From Delphinapterus leucas (taxonomy: Eukaryota; Chordata; Mammalia; Artiodactyla; Monodontidae), in assembly GCF_002288925.2 (NCBI RefSeq), contig NW_022097993.1, positions 13,642,615-13,706,614 on the forward strand: a stretch of 64,000 nt of DNA. The letters are read 5' to 3'. The notes under the pieces are model-generated. The model worked only from the letters and a program-made list of their open reading frames with translations, ran no database searches and had not been told where the DNA came from. A program made the translations under genes and the position numbers. Below are positions 47,180 through 58,702 of the stretch, in pieces. Positions within the stretch are counted from its first letter, which is position 1. Each line of letters starts with the position of its first letter.

Positions 47180-47349
47180 AATGATTAAACAATAAATCTG
47201 TTACTGAAGAAATAGAAATAATTCCAGGAGGAGAATATAATTTTTAGAGATCTGCTATTCACAGAGTCAACAAGGAGATATTAAAATTCTAAAGGAGAAC
47301 AGAGTGTTACAAAAAGTCTTTGTAAAAGTGCATAAAAATATTTTTAAAC

Positions 47350-47368
47350 ATATATATATATATATATA
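47350..47368. repeat. (AT)n microsatellite
   Basis: About nine TA units. Confidence 0.9.
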
Positions 47369-47584
47369 CAATATTCAAATTAAGAGATAGATTTCCAGTT
47401 TCAGATCTAATATGTTAAAAAATTGGAAATTGACCAAGCATAGCAATAAGAAAACAGCTGAATGAACTAAAAATCAACACTTTTTATTAGAATATCAGAA
47501 AACCAAGGTCAAAGGTAAAACCCTATCTAGATATCTGAAGAAACAGGTGAATACAGAGACCAAAAGATGATTCTTAGAAAGGAG

Positions 47585-49654
47585 CCATAAAATTAATACA
47601 TTGGTAAATTGATAAAATTGGTAAACCTCTGACCAGGTTAACAAAGGAGAAAAAGGAGAAAAGACACAGTTTATCAATATCAGAAATAAAAGAGGGGACA
47701 TCTTTACTGATCCTAGACATAAAAATAATAAAGGAATATGCAACTCAATACCCATAGATTTGATAACTTAGATGAAATGGACCAATTTCTTATATGGCAC
47801 AAACTTCAAAATTCATATAGGAGAAATATATAATCTTAATATCTATATCTATTAATGAAATTAAACCAATAATTAATTACCTTCCAGCAAAGAAAGCACC
47901 AGGTACAGATGGTTTCACTGGTGAATCTTACCAAACATTTAAAAAATAAATGATACCAATTTTCCACAAACTCATCCATGAAATACAAACAGCAGGAATA
48001 CTTTCTCACTCATTCTCTGAGGCCAAAATTACCCTAATATCAAAACTAGCAAAGACTAGCAATGATCAATAATTTGAATTAAGAACATAATACCACTTAC
48101 AATGGCATTAAAAAATAAATATTTATGCATAAGATAACAAAATATGTACAGAAACTGTATATGGAAAACTACAAAACCCTTGAAAGTAATCAAAGAATAT
48201 CTGAGAAAATAGAGACATCATGTGTGTTTGTAGACTGGAACACTCAGTCTTTTTAGAATGTCACTTCTTCCCAATTTCATCTATAGATTCTACCTAATCC
48301 AAATAAAAATCACAGCAAGAAATTTTAGATACTAACAAACACATAAAATTTACTTGCAAAGGCAAAACCCCAGAGTATCCAGTACAATACTAAAGAAGTA
48401 AAACAAAGTTGGATGAGCAACACTACCCAACCTGAAAACTTGCTATAAGGTTACAGTAAACTAGAGATCATGGCATTGATTGACAAATAAACAAATGGAA
48501 CAGAATAGAGAGTTCAGAAATAGAACCATACAAATATAGTGAACTGATCTTTGCCAAAGAGCAAGGGAAATTCAATTCAGAAATGATAACTTTTCCTCAA
48601 TGGCACTGAAAAAATTGGGCATACATATGCAAACAACAACAAACAAACAAACAAAAAAAAACTAGGCACAGACTGCACCCTTCACAAAAGTTGAACATAG
48701 ATGATAGACCTAAATGCAAAACTTCAAATTATAAAGCTCTGAGAAAAAACAAAAGAGAAAATCTTGATGGGCTTGGGTTTGATGATGAGATGTCAGAAAC
48801 AGAACAAAAAGTACTATCCAAGAAACAAAAAATTGGTAAGTAAGGATTCATTAAAATTTAATACTTCTGCTCTGTGAAAGACACCCTTAAGAGAGTGAAC
48901 TGATAAGCCATATGCTAAGAGAAATTATTTTTAAGATACATATCTGATAGAGGACTTGTATCTAAAATTTTCAAAGAACTCTTAAATTGAAACAAGTCAA
49001 AAGAAAATCCCAATTAAATAAAGGACAACCGATTTGAAAACATACCTCACCAGCGAAGACATAAAAATACAACAAAGAATATGGAAAGATGTTTGACATA
49101 ATTTGTCATTAGTACATTGAAAATTAAAACAACAATGACAAATTCAATTGTATAAACACACATATTCCACAGTACACATATTAGATTGGCTAAAATTTAA
49201 AAAAATAATAATTGACAGTACTAAATGTCAGTGAAGATACAGACCAATAGGAACTCTCATTCATTGCTGGTGGTAACACAAAATAATTCAGCCACTTTTA
49301 AAGACAGTAAGGAAGTTTCTAACAACAACAAACATATTACCACATTATCTAATGATAATGCTCTGCCATTCTCATACAATTAAAATATATGTCCATGCTA
49401 AAACCTACCAGTAAATATTTATAGCAGCATTATTCATAATTCCCCAAAACTGGAAGCAATCAAGAAGTCCTTCAATAGATGAAGAGGTAAAGAAAGTCTG
49501 GTACATTTATACAATGGAATGCTGTTCCACAGTAAAAGGAAATAATCTATCAAGCCACAGAATGACATGGAGAAACCTTAACTGCATAGTGCTAAGTGAA
49601 AGAAGCCAGTATAACAAGGCTAAATGCTATATGATTTCATTTATTTGACATTCT
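47585..49654 (+). pseudogene. old L1M ORF2 relic with RT core deleted
   Basis: Diverged L1 ORF2. The pre-RT motif is visible ([16 protein letters not shown] near 47890-47940). The following RT palm, including the FADD region, appears to be missing: at about 48060-48110 the sequence jumps to a later segment. The 3' part is present (DTACTIQETK-like region near 48810, a degraded AGTCCTTCAATAGATGAAGA at 49466 and CTGGTACATTTATACAATGG at 49498). Many stops occur and nothing could be translated. Confidence 0.7.
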
Positions 49655-50602
49655 AGAAAAGGCAAAACTATAAGGACAATTAAAAAGGTCAATTGATTGC
49701 CAGAGTTTAAGAATGGGTGAAACACAGGGGAGGTTTAGGGCAGTAAAACCATTTTGTATGATACTATAATCAAGGACACTTGACATTTTGCATTTCTCAA
49801 GAACTATAGAACTGTAACACAAAAAGATAACTTTAGTGAAAGCAAATTAAAATATATATATATTTAGGGGGTCATGGGATCCCAGGAAAGAATGCAGACT
49901 GTGGCAAGAAAATGTAACTGAATTACAAGTATATGAAAGAACCTCACTGAACGTGGTTGGGAAATGTGCTGATTTAAGTATTTGTGGAAAAGAATGACGT
50001 CTGTAAAACTAAAGGCAAAATTAACTGTTCATAAGGACTTTAGTCTGTAAAGTTGTTTTCCATAGAAGTATGGGTTAATCTTTTTGATACTACTATGTAT
50101 GTATACTGGAAATGAATGCTAAATAAAAGGATGGATGATACTGGGAGGTAGTTTCTCATCATTGCATTTGGGGACAAATTTAACTTAATATATATACAAA
50201 ATGTTTTATGTAGAAGGGATTATAGAACATGTATATACACTTTTTTTGTTTGTTTTATTTTTTTGCTTTCTCACCTTATAGGGTCTAAAATAAACACCCC
50301 AGCAGCAAGCAGCACACTTACTCCTGGATCTTGGTTTCAAATACCATTCTCCAGTAAATGCAACTGGGGCTCCTTGGAGACATAGTGGACTCTAAGGCTG
50401 GAGCAGAAAATACACAAAAGGAGCCTGGAATATCTGATAATGCCAGAAAGTAAGAAGTACTCATAAAAGAAATTACTGATGGGGATATGTCAAAGGGAAA
50501 CAGGAGCCAACTGAAAGAGTCCCCAGTGGCTAAGGCAGGAAACATTTCAGCAGTAGAATAAAGTAGTACTGGATTACAACCCAAAACATAAAATATGCAT
50601 GA

Positions 50603-50636
<34 letters not shown>

Positions 50637-51190
50637 AACTAAATTAATACATTATGGAAAGAGACAATCTCCCATGCAGAAGAATGCCAAATAATTTATC
50701 TAGACCCACTCTAGAAAAGGAAGAACATCACTCTCCTTAAGTATGGGCTTCAGATATTGGCTTCCTTTCAGAGTATTAGAATTCAAAGAGAAAAAAAAAT
50801 GTGTAATTTTACTGTGAAGAAAACTTACAAACACTACTTCAGCCAGATGATTAATGTCAACATCAGCAGTCATAAATCACGGATAGTAATATGATATGAT
50901 ATGATGGAATAAATAGCCCCAGTATAATACTGAGGAAAACATCAGAAAAAAATCCAATAAAGGGGCAACTTACAAATTATTTGATCAGTATTCCTCAAAA
51001 TTCTCAAGGTCATCAAAACCAAGATTAATCTGAGACATCTGACAGCATGGCAAATAAGTATAAAGTAGTACCCTGGATGGAATCCTGGGGAAAAAGAACA
51101 TTAGGTGGAAACTAAGGAAATCTAAATATACTACAGTCTCTAGTTAATTAAAAATTTTGAAAAAAAGAAAAAACTTCCATGGTTCTAATA
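49655..51190 (+). mobile_element. L1M 3' UTR, copy A
   Basis: It starts right after the ORF2 relic with GACATTCTAGAAAAGGCAAA and AGGTTTAGGGCAGTAAAACC. Further blocks: ACTGGGGCTCCTTGGAGACA (50364), GCCTGGAATATCTGATAATG (50424), GATCAGTATTCCTCAAAATT and GAAACTAAGGAAATCTAAAT (51108). It breaks off just before the usual end of the 3' UTR, where copy B begins. Confidence 0.7.
50602..50635. repeat. (GT)n(AT)n microsatellite
   Basis: Five GT units followed by about eleven AT units, inside copy A of the L1M 3' UTR. Confidence 0.93.
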
Positions 51191-52600
51191 ATATGACATT
51201 CTGAAAAAGGCAAAACCATGGATTCAGTAAAAAGACCATTGGTTTCCAGGAGACTGGGGGGAGAGGGTGAGGATTAAGCTTGGTGAAGCACAGGGGTTTT
51301 TTAGGGCAGCAAAATTATTCTGTATCATAATGTGATGTTGGATACATGATATGTGCATTTGTAAAAACTCATAGAATTTTACAACACAAAGATTGAAACA
51401 ATGTATGCAGATTGAAAAACAATCGTTTGAGGGGTTGAAGACTGAGACAAGAGATATTAACTATATAATAAATGTATGAAACAACCATATTGTAGGGGAA
51501 GTGGAGACAATGTGCTGATCTAAGTAGCTTTGGAAATGAGTGGAGTCCATAAGACAAAAGGAAAAACTAACTGCACACAGGCAAAGTACTCATTAGACAA
51601 ATACAAGCACTATTGATAGTATTTATCCTCAATATAATGTGATGAAGTTGATCAAGTTGTTTCCCATGTGGGTAAAGAGAAACAATTCTATATTATTATA
51701 CATATATACTGAATTGAACAATTTCATGAATGGATGGCAGATGGTGAGTTTCTCTGTTGAAGTGGATATCCACAGAAAAGCAATGGGAGCCTAGAGTGAA
51801 CCATGTGGGAATGGGTTAGAGGTGGATATTCATTATAAGCTCATGTTTAATGTAATATAATTGCAGATGCTTACAAAACACTTAGGTATATGTACCTAGA
51901 TGGATTATTACACACACATATATTTCCTTTCCCTGTTAGCCGAGGAGACCTAGAAGCACTGACACTCCAGTAACAATGAACATACCTAGTAGCTAGATCG
52001 TGGCTTCTAATGCCAACCTCTAAAAAAAAGGAATTGAGGCTCCTTGGAGAAATGGCTGATTCTAAGACTTGGGCTAGAAATATACAAGATGACCCTGGAG
52101 TATCTTATAATACCAGTAAATAAGGAAGTGCTAAAAAATATAATTCCAATAAATAAATAATAATAAATAAATATCCATAATTCCAGTATAATCATGGAAA
52201 AAATTCAGATGATTCCCAACAAAGAGGCATCCTATAATATACCTGATCAATACTCCTTAAAACTAAGTTCATCAAAAACAAGGGCAAACTGAGAAATTGT
52301 TACAAATGAAAGGAGCCTAAGAAGACAAAACAACTAAATGTAATGTGGTAGTCTAGATGAGATCCTAAAACATAAAAAGATATCATATAAAGACTAAGGA
52401 TATCTAAATAAACTATGCATTTTAGCTAATAATAACATAACCATATTTGTATATTAATTCTAACAAAATGCACCATACTAGTGTAAGATGTTAATAATAG
52501 GGGAACATGGTATAAAATATACGGGGATTCTCTGTATTATCTTATAAAATTTTCTGTAAATATAAAGCTTAAAATATTAAATCTATTTTTAAAAAGTGAA
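51191..52600 (+). mobile_element. L1M 3' UTR, copy B
   Basis: A second copy of the same region head-to-tail with copy A. It opens with ATGACATTCTGAAAAAGGCA and repeats the order: TTAGGGCAGCAAAATTATTC, TTGAGGCTCCTTGGAGAAAT (52035), CCCTGGAGTATCTTATAATA (52093), GATCAATACTCCTTAAAACT and GACTAAGGATATCTAAATAA. Unlike copy A it continues to the family's true end (GATGTTAATAATAGGGGAAC and TTTTCTGTAAATATAAAGCT). Confidence 0.7.
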
Positions 52601-52877
52601 GGAGAGATAAAGACTTTCTCAGGCAATAATAACTGAAGAATTTCACAGCCAGTAGACCTGCCCCACAAAATATGTTGAAGGAAGTTCTTGAAGTAGAAGA
52701 AAATTGATGCAATTTAGAAATTCTATATGTATAAAGAAGGACATCAGAAAAGGAATATTTGAAGTAAAATATAATTTTTAATTTTCTTATATTTAATTGC
52801 CCTAAAAATAACTTACTTTAAGCAATAATTGTGACAATGTGTTAGACATTTATAGCATATGTAAAAATGAAATGAAT

Positions 52878-52980
52878 AGGCTAGGCCCATGAGCCATGGT
52901 CACTGAACCTGCATGTCAGGAGCCTGTGCTCTGCAACGGGAGAGGCCACAACAGTGAGAGGCCCGCGTACCAGAAAAAAA
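52878..52980 (+). mobile_element. 5'-truncated CHR SINE
   Basis: Only the 3' half of a short CHR SINE is present (from AGGCTAGGCCCATGAGCCAT to GCCCGCGTACCAG and an A-run). The tRNA head and both Pol III boxes are missing. An exact 15-bp duplication, AAAAATGAAATGAAT, flanks it (52863-52877 and 52981-52995), so the truncation arose during insertion and not by later deletion. Confidence 0.93.
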
Positions 52981-53082
52981 AAAAATGAAATGAATGACAA
53001 AAGGGACAATGCCACAAGAGGGAAAAATTGGGATTATTCTTGCAAAATACATTTTGTCTATCCTAGGGCAACCACCAAATTT

Positions 53083-53288
53083 TTTTTTTTTTTTTTTTGG
53101 TATTCGGGCCTCTCACTTTTTTGGCGTTTCCCATTGTGGAGCACAGGCTCCGGACGCGCAGGCCCAGCAGCCATAGCTCATGGGCCCAGCTGCTCTGCGG
53201 CATGTGGGATCTTCCTGGACCGGGGCACGAACCTGTGTCCTCTGCATCAGCAGGAGAACTCTCAACCACTTCACCACCAGGGAAGCCC
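53083..53288 (-). mobile_element. CHR-type SINE, short form
   Basis: Minus-strand copy with its poly(A) tail shown as about eighteen T at 53080-53098 and its head (GGGGCTTCCCTGGTGGTGAA on the minus strand) at the right. The flanks share CACCAAA (53072-53078 and 53289-53295). It lies about 90 bases from the truncated sense SINE. Confidence 0.92.
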
Positions 53289-53994
53289 CACCAAAATATT
53301 TTTTAAAAAATATAAATGAAATATTCAGAGAAGAGATTAAATGGAATCATAAGTGATGCTCAGTTAAAACTAGGAAAGGCAGAAAAAGAAATTATAAAGA
53401 AACAAAAGCCAAAAGAAATGAATAACAACAATAAAATTGCAAGATGACAAATTCTAATCTAACTATATCAATAAACACTTTAAATGTAAGTGATATAAAC
53501 ATACCAGTTTAGTGACAGAGATTATCTAGAGAAGATGCAACTACATGCTGTCTATAAGAGACCCCCTTTACATATAAAGACCTACTTTAAACATGAAGAT
53601 ATAGGGTAAAAGTAAAAAGATAAAAGGATGGAGAAAAATATACCGTGATAAACTAATCAAAGAGAGCAGAAGTAATAGTAACTTCAGATAAAACTGACTA
53701 CTAAAAAAGGATGGTAATCAGGGATAAAGGGAAACATTACCTAATGATAAAGGGGACAATTTTCCAAGAAGATGTAATAATCTTTAATGTGTACGCATGT
53801 AACAACAGAGTGTCAAAATGCATGGTGCAATAAACTTTTATAACTGAAAACAGATATAGACAAATTCACAATTATTTTTGGAGACGTCAGTGTCCCTTGC
53901 TCATTAATTGATGTGTTATACAGGCAGAAAATCAGTAATGATAAAGATTATTAAACAGAATTCTTAATCAACTTAACCTAACATAGAATTTCTT

Positions 53995-54470
53995 CACAAT
54001 ATTTTTTGCCATGAACCAGTATGGAAGTCTGATGAAGTCTATGGATTTCTAAGAACAGTGTTTTTAAATGCATACAAGAAATACATAAAATCACAAAGAA
54101 TATCAATTATATTGAAATGCAGCTGGCAAAATATTTGTAAATATTTGATATATAGCAATATAAGTGTTTCTTACTAAAATATCAACAATACCTAGTAATT
54201 GATATAATAATTACTATAATTTTAAAGTAACAATATGGGTAAAAGGTATTGTCAGGTGTCTATAACAGCTTTGATGGAGGTGACAAAGCCTCACATCTCA
54301 GATACAGCCAACTCTACTCTGGTTTATTACCTACAGCCAAAGTTGAACATAGTGCATAATATTAATTTGAAGTTAGTGAAAATAAGAAAAAAAAATTATT
54401 TTCATATTTCTCACTTGAGTTACAGATCTCTTAAATTCTAGTCATGAACTCAGGGTTAGGGACTCCTGGT
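53995..54470. mobile_element. ancient hAT-like DNA transposon, degraded
   Basis: Blocks such as GTCTGATGAAGTCTATGGAT, TTTTTAAATGCATACAAGAA, CATAAAATCACAAAGAATAT and GGAGGTGACAAAGCCTCACA follow the order of a familiar non-autonomous element whose right end reads GGTTAGGGACTCCTGG. The left end is not preserved. I do not name the family. Confidence 0.5.
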
Positions 54471-56933
54471 CTAAAAGCTTTGAACAAGCTAAACATCATC
54501 AGACTAAAATTGGACTAAGTTAAATCCTAAAGTGACTTTTACAGGTCAAGATGTAAAATTTTCTGTCTTTGACCTCTGGAGGTTAAAAGTAACTACTCTG
54601 ATAGTTGGCATCTCCAAGAAAGACTTCATGAGACAAAGGAGGTTATTTATATGTTTAATTGGTTTGTTGAGTATTTAATATCAAAATGGTTGTTTAATAG
54701 TATTTTATTTAATTTTACATTAATCTAAAATGATTATTTAGAAATAGGAAGAAACTTTCATTGATCATAAAAATTTATAAATGTAATAATCCTGCAAGTT
54801 TTATCAGTATATTTAAAGAGTTCTATTAGAATTTTCTTTGTTCTCTTTGCCATTTTAGTCTCTCAGAAATCTGAGAAACAAAGTGTTATACTAGCCCATA
54901 TATCCATACATGGAGTTATCTGTCAGGTCACCAATAAATTATAATGTATCACTAAAATTGTTAATATAATCAATGAATGATTTTACCCTAAGATTTGTCC
55001 TATTTATTTATTTATCAGAGCTAGTTTGTAGAGGAATATGAACATCAGTTTGAGATGGATTTCTAAGAAAAAAATGATAATGATTCATTACTCTCTTGTG
55101 AATAAGCAGTATTATATTAAAATTACCAAATTTTGAACCACAGAAAGAAAATATGTTTTTGTAGAGTTCTTGTTAAAATATTTAATCGCTAGTACATTGG
55201 TTTCTTTAAAGATTTAATGTCAGTGGATATGCTATATCACTATATTACACTTTGTGGCTTTTGAAATTTTAAAGATGAAAGGTGCTTTCCAAGCACAAAA
55301 TGCTATTATATAATTACATGTCACTTTTTATTAAAACTAAATATAAGTGATCCTCCTGGGTTGTTATCATTCGGTTGTTGATGAAAACCAATTTCATTTT
55401 ATGTAAATAGCATTTACTTTAATAAGAATAACTTTTAAAGATATTTTTAATGTGGTATTTGTTCAAATTAATAAATAAAAGTTTAATTTAAAAAAAAAGC
55501 ACAACATTTGAACAGCCCTCTTTCTAGGAAGGAAAATTGCATATATAAAACTCATTACTTTTATTTGTTTTTCTCACATTTTGGAATCATTCCTTTTATA
55601 AGTGGAAGTTCACATGTTCACATAAAACCATGTATATAATTGTAATAAACAGTCTTATCTGCAAGAGATTGCCAAATAGCCAAGTTTTCTCCTTGATGAT
55701 TTCTATCAAGAATAAAAATTTCCCTGGAAAATAAAACATAATTAGAGATTTTAGGTAGACATTTCAAGCATAAAACAATATTAAATATAAAGAAATACAT
55801 ATTGATATAAATATGGCTTCAGATATCAATATAGATATATTCATAGAAGCAAGTTCAACTATCTCTTTAGAAATTTGAAAATATTTTATTAAAAAATTAT
55901 ACAAATTCAGTATTTTACATTTTCCCTACTATTTGCTTCCTCAATAATTACATAATTTGGAAAAAATACAATATTTCAATATGGCATAAGATGCTGTTAT
56001 CTTCTGAGTGTGTCACCACTGAATGAACACAGTTGGGCTTTGACGTTCTGAGCAGTTATACCCTGCACTCTGGTTCCAGAGTCAGCTGACTGGTTGCATA
56101 CACGGGAAGCCTGAGACCTGACTCTCAGGTCCTTAATTCCACAAACTTGTTCTGTTTGATATTCTGCCTCTGATGACACCACTTCCAATGATAATAAGAA
56201 ATTCTGTAAGACGGACACTTGCACAAAGTCTTTAAGTTAGTGGCTTGCAAACAACCCAAAATTATGGGACAAGAAGAAACAGAAACTAGGCAATTTTTAA
56301 AATATGTTAACGTGGCATGAATTAAAAGTGCACCTGCCTAATAAAGAAGGTAGCTATAGGAGAACTGCCTGTAAAGGCACATAAGCCAAGTATTTGGGTT
56401 AGAAAATTTCCATATAGATATAGAAAGACCAAGTTCTAGAACTTGAGCTTGGCTTTTACTGAAGGAGTTTAAAACTTTGTGTCAGGGCTCACGTTAAGCT
56501 GTTACTTATTATCTATAATATAATAATATAATAATTATTTTACATGATATATATTATTATCATAATATATAATCATTGTCTTAATTGCTTTCAGACATTG
56601 ACATTTAACTTTCTCAACAATCCCATGTTATAATTAGTAAGTTCTCCATTGTGTGCTTGAGGAAATTAAAGCTTAGAAAAGATAATTAAGTCTTTCTTGA
56701 GGTCAATTTTTTCTCATATCACACATCCAATAAATTAGCACAGATTGTCAGCTGTACCTTCTAAATAGGTCTAGAACCTGGCCACTTTTCACTACTTATA
56801 CCACTGTAAGTGTGGTCTGAACCACTATCTTTTATGGCTAGAGTCTAGAAAATTAGAATAGTTCCTAATTAGTTTCTTTGCCCTTGAAACTTGTCTCCTC
56901 TTACTCTCACATCATCTATTCTCCTTATAGTAC
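54471..56933. other. unassigned AT-rich DNA
   Basis: No gene or named repeat recognised. It includes a strongly AT-rich patch at about 56512-56575. Confidence 0.45.
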
Positions 56934-57341
56934 TGCTATGGACTGAAAGTGTGTGTCCCTCCAGAATCCATATGTTCAGGCCTTAATCCCCAATGTAATA
57001 GTATTTGGAGGTGGGGGTCTTTGGGAGATAATTAGGCTTAGATGAGATTGTGGGTGTATCACCTTTGTGGTAGGATTAATGTCCTTATAAAAAGAGGCAA
57101 AGACTCAAGACTGACCTCCCTCTCCCTCTCTCTCTTCCCCTCTTCTCTCTTTCTCTCTATCCTGTGAGGTTACAATGAGAAGGTGGCCATCTATAAACCA
57201 GGAAGAGAGCCCTCACCAAGAATCTGACCATGTCGGCACCCTCCTCTCAAACTTTCAGCCTCCAGAACCGTGGAAACTAAATGTCTGCTGTTTAAGCCAC
57301 CCTGTCTATGGCATTTTGTTATAGCAGCAGAAACTAAGACA
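56934..57341 (+). mobile_element. MLT1 LTR (ERVL-MaLR), solo
   Basis: A complete MaLR LTR. It starts TGCTATGGACTGAAAGTGTG and continues with CCATATGTTCAGGCCTTAAT, ATTTGGAGGTGGGGGTCTTT, the TATA-containing ATGTCCTTATAAAAAGAGGC (57081), a TC-rich tract, GAAGAGAGCCCTCACCAAGA (57201), CAGCCTCCAGAACCGTGGAA, a degraded polyadenylation region and GCAGAAACTAAGACA. Near-matching 5-bp flanks (AGTAC 56929-56933, AGTAA 57342-57346) fit a retroviral-type integration. No internal genes are attached. Confidence 0.88.
57113..57160. repeat. TC-rich tract inside the MLT1 LTR
   Basis: Expanded CTCTCC/CTCTTT repeats at the position where MLT1 LTRs normally have a shorter TC run. Confidence 0.85.
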
Positions 57342-57772
57342 AGTAACAAGGGTGATCTTTTTGAAACTGTTAGATAAAAAAATGGAGCTAAATTCAAGGT
57401 CCCCTTTGTTCCCAAGAGTCAACCCTTATCCTATATTAATGACTGTAAATAAAATTCATACTTAACTTCTATGAGTAAAAAATTCTACTTAAGTATTATA
57501 AAATTATTTATTTAAAAATTTTGGCTTGATAATTTGTTAGTCATCCCTATTACTGCAGTTGATTGGTTTCTAATTCTATTAAAAGAGATTTACTTCAAAT
57601 AGCCAGTTAATAAAATCTCAGATTAGTGAATTCTCATTATTCCAAAGAAATTTCCATGTAGGCCTTTGCACTTCCATATTCTCCCCCATCCCTGCTGTGA
57701 ATCAACTTGGATCACCCTGAGGGCTCATTTATGAAATCTTCTATGTTATCCTAAGATTAAAATTGGGGTTCA

Positions 57773-57975
57773 GGGCTTCCCTGGTGGCGCAGTGGTTGAG
57801 AGTCCGCCTGCCGATGCAGGGGACACAGGTTCGTGCCTCAGTCCGAGAAGATCGCACATGTCGCGGAGCAGCTGGGCCCGTGAGCCATGGCTGCTGAGCC
57901 TGCACGTCCAGAGCCTGTGCTCCACAATGGGAGAGGCCACAACAGTGAGAGGCCCGTGTACCGCAAAAAAAAAAA
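57773..57975 (+). mobile_element. CHR-type SINE, short form
   Basis: Full-length sense copy starting GGGCTTCCCTGGTGGCGCAG, with box B AGGTTCGTGCC and an A tail after GTGTACCGC. The duplication AAAATTGGGGTTCA (57759-57772) recurs at 57976-57989 with one change. This head is the closest to the family consensus in the window. Confidence 0.95.
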
Positions 57976-58229
57976 AAAATTAGGGTTCATTAGTAATAAG
58001 TATTCATCCCTAAATATATCAGTGGCTTCAGTATGCTTTAAACCTAGACCTTACATGTAGATATTTATTAAACCTCTTCTTCATGAAAGAGGAATATATT
58101 TAAGAACACATTCATTGTTAATTGAGTCCAAAAGTCCAAAAGAGCAATTGCCAGGTGGTAAATTATTTCAAACCATTATACTCTTGAAAGCATATTCAGG
58201 CATTTCATTTGTGATGAAAGTGGGTAAAT

Positions 58230-58650
58230 ATTTTTGAAACTATTCTTCTGTCACTTCCCCTCTGGTAAGAGAAGCAGTCAGAAGGCTGTCAATGTGCTGC
58301 GACAGAAAGAACAAATCACAGTCACAAGACTTGACTCTATGGCATTAGTCTAGTCTGCAATTCTTTTAAATTCTGATGAAATTCAATTTTTCATTCACTG
58401 ACACTGATGGGCGGTTGTTATTTTCAGACCCAGTGATTTAACAACAAGTCACCAGTGTGAGAAGTTCCCGGCTAACATGGCGGCCATTGCAGCTTTGATT
58501 GAGATTCCTGCTGACACAGGTCAGGCAGAGCCACTGACCCGGTCAAGCGGTCCTGGCAGTTGGCCTCTTTCTTGCTTTTGTGCTCTAAAGAAATATGAAC
58601 CTAATTCAGACCATGCAGCATTGTGGTGGTAATCATTTCTAATGGAGTGT
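58230..58650. promoter_or_regulatory. GC-richer non-repeat island, candidate regulatory element
   Basis: A stretch that stands out from its AT-rich surroundings and shows no repeat signature. At 58475-58487 the palindromic ACATGGCGGCCAT provides YY1-type sites on both strands (AACATGGCGGC forward, CCGCCATGTT reverse). AGCTTTGATT at 58491-58500 fits a TCF/LEF site. An ATG at 58477 with a good context opens a 51-codon frame to TAA 58632 (MAAIAALIEIPADTGQ at the start), which could be a chance frame. I infer a possible conserved non-coding element or the exon of a non-coding RNA; the sequence alone does not settle it. Confidence 0.3.
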
Positions 58651-58668
58651 GGTTATAAGATGTTGCAG

Positions 58669-58669
<1 letters not shown>

Positions 58670-58699
<30 letters not shown>
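58670..58699. repeat. (AT)n microsatellite
   Basis: About fourteen AT units just downstream of the GC-richer island. Confidence 0.95.

Positions 58700-58702
<3 letters not shown>

Larger units (their letters stand above)
52605..53990 (+). mobile_element. old L1 fragment (ORF1 end to endonuclease region)
   Basis: It starts GAGAGATAAAGACTTTCTCA followed by a degraded AGTAGACCTGCCCCACAAAA, the ORF1 C-terminal and inter-ORF region of L1. The ORF2 endonuclease region follows (ACTTTAAATGTAAGTGATAT at 53477, ATGCTGTCTATAAGAGACCC at 53545, GATGTAATAATCTTTAATGT at 53771). Two SINEs are inserted in it (52878-52980 and 53083-53288). It ends where a hAT-like element begins. Confidence 0.65.
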
